Assembly (NCBI GenBank): GCA_001872165.1
Contig: MNXK01000206.1
Coordinates: 1-12,964, forward strand
Reading direction: 5' to 3'
Source: Anaerolineae bacterium CG2_30_58_95
GTDB lineage: Bacteria; Chloroflexota; Anaerolineae; Anaerolineales; Villigracilaceae
Length of the DNA stretch: 12,964 nt
Shown: in pieces, positions 12,872-12,964 of the stretch
How the letters are laid out: each line of letters begins with the position of its first letter
Position numbering within the stretch: the first letter of the stretch is position 1
Notes under the pieces: generated by a model
What the model was told of the DNA's origin: nothing
Database searches by the model: none
The model's input: only the letters and a program-made list of their open reading frames with translations
Position numbers and translations under genes: made by a program

Positions 12872-12928
12872 GCGCGTATGGTATCGCAGGGGCGGGAGGA
12901 TGTCATCCGCAAACCGGCGCGAAACTGC

Positions 12929-12946
12929 ATAAGCAAAATTGCTTAT
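12929..12946. promoter_or_regulatory. 18-bp palindrome upstream of the CCxHH membrane gene, candidate operator
   Basis: ATAAGCAAAATTGCTTAT has two 8-base arms (ATAAGCAA and TTGCTTAT) around a two-base centre. It lies 58 bases before the start of the membrane protein gene, where a dimeric repressor such as an ArsR/SmtB-type metal sensor could bind. It could also be a short terminator of a gene beyond the window edge. The class of the binding protein is inference. Nothing else recognisable lies in 12872-12964. Confidence 0.35.
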
Positions 12947-12964
12947 TCGGGAATGGGGGTATAT

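Overview
The window looks like part of a chromosome from the Chloroflexota, probably the Anaerolineae. This is inferred from family resemblance and repeat style: GC-rich housekeeping genes, an AT-richer guest, several PIN/TumE-type toxin-antitoxin (TA) modules, and the CACAGAG-type and ACTG-type intergenic repeats. No 16S or tRNA gene is present to confirm it. Almost everything is on the minus strand; only the first TA pair reads on the plus strand. No stretch over 300 bases lacks a gene. I saw no tRNA, rRNA or CRISPR array.

Layout from left to right: a SAM-dependent methyltransferase cut by the window edge (minus); a ribbon-helix-helix antitoxin and VapC-type PIN toxin (plus); a family 4 glycosyltransferase; a zinc-type cation diffusion facilitator; a TumE-family toxin gene with an apparent frameshift and its small helical partner; an AAA ATPase with a DUF4143 domain; a sugar-nucleotide epimerase split by an intein; a membrane flippase-like protein of the lysylphosphatidylglycerol synthase transmembrane family; lepA (elongation factor 4); a 3' remnant of tlyA; a second PIN toxin with an AbrB-like antitoxin; an orphan Rieske protein; and an overlapping pair made of a small lipoprotein and a four-helix membrane protein with a Cys-Cys-x-His-His motif.

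The methyltransferase, glycosyltransferase, epimerase and flippase-like protein fit a surface-glycan or glycolipid function. They are interleaved with three TA modules and a DUF4143 ATPase, so the region looks like envelope genes repeatedly invaded by small mobile or selfish modules. The Rieske protein, lipoprotein and CCxHH membrane protein may form a separate redox or metal-related group at the right end (inference).

The strongest discovery is a 331-residue intein with a LAGLIDADG endonuclease. It is inserted inside the catalytic Tyr-x-x-x-Lys motif of the epimerase, between the catalytic Tyr and Lys, so the enzyme should be inactive until the intein splices out. Other notable signals are: two copies of a 42-nt double-hairpin repeat with compensated stems (REPIN-like); a 26-bp perfect palindrome that holds the stop codons of two convergent genes; a tlyA tail overlapping the end of a PIN toxin gene; a probable T-tract frameshift in the TumE toxin; and several TATAAT boxes so close to start codons that leaderless or near-leaderless mRNAs are likely.
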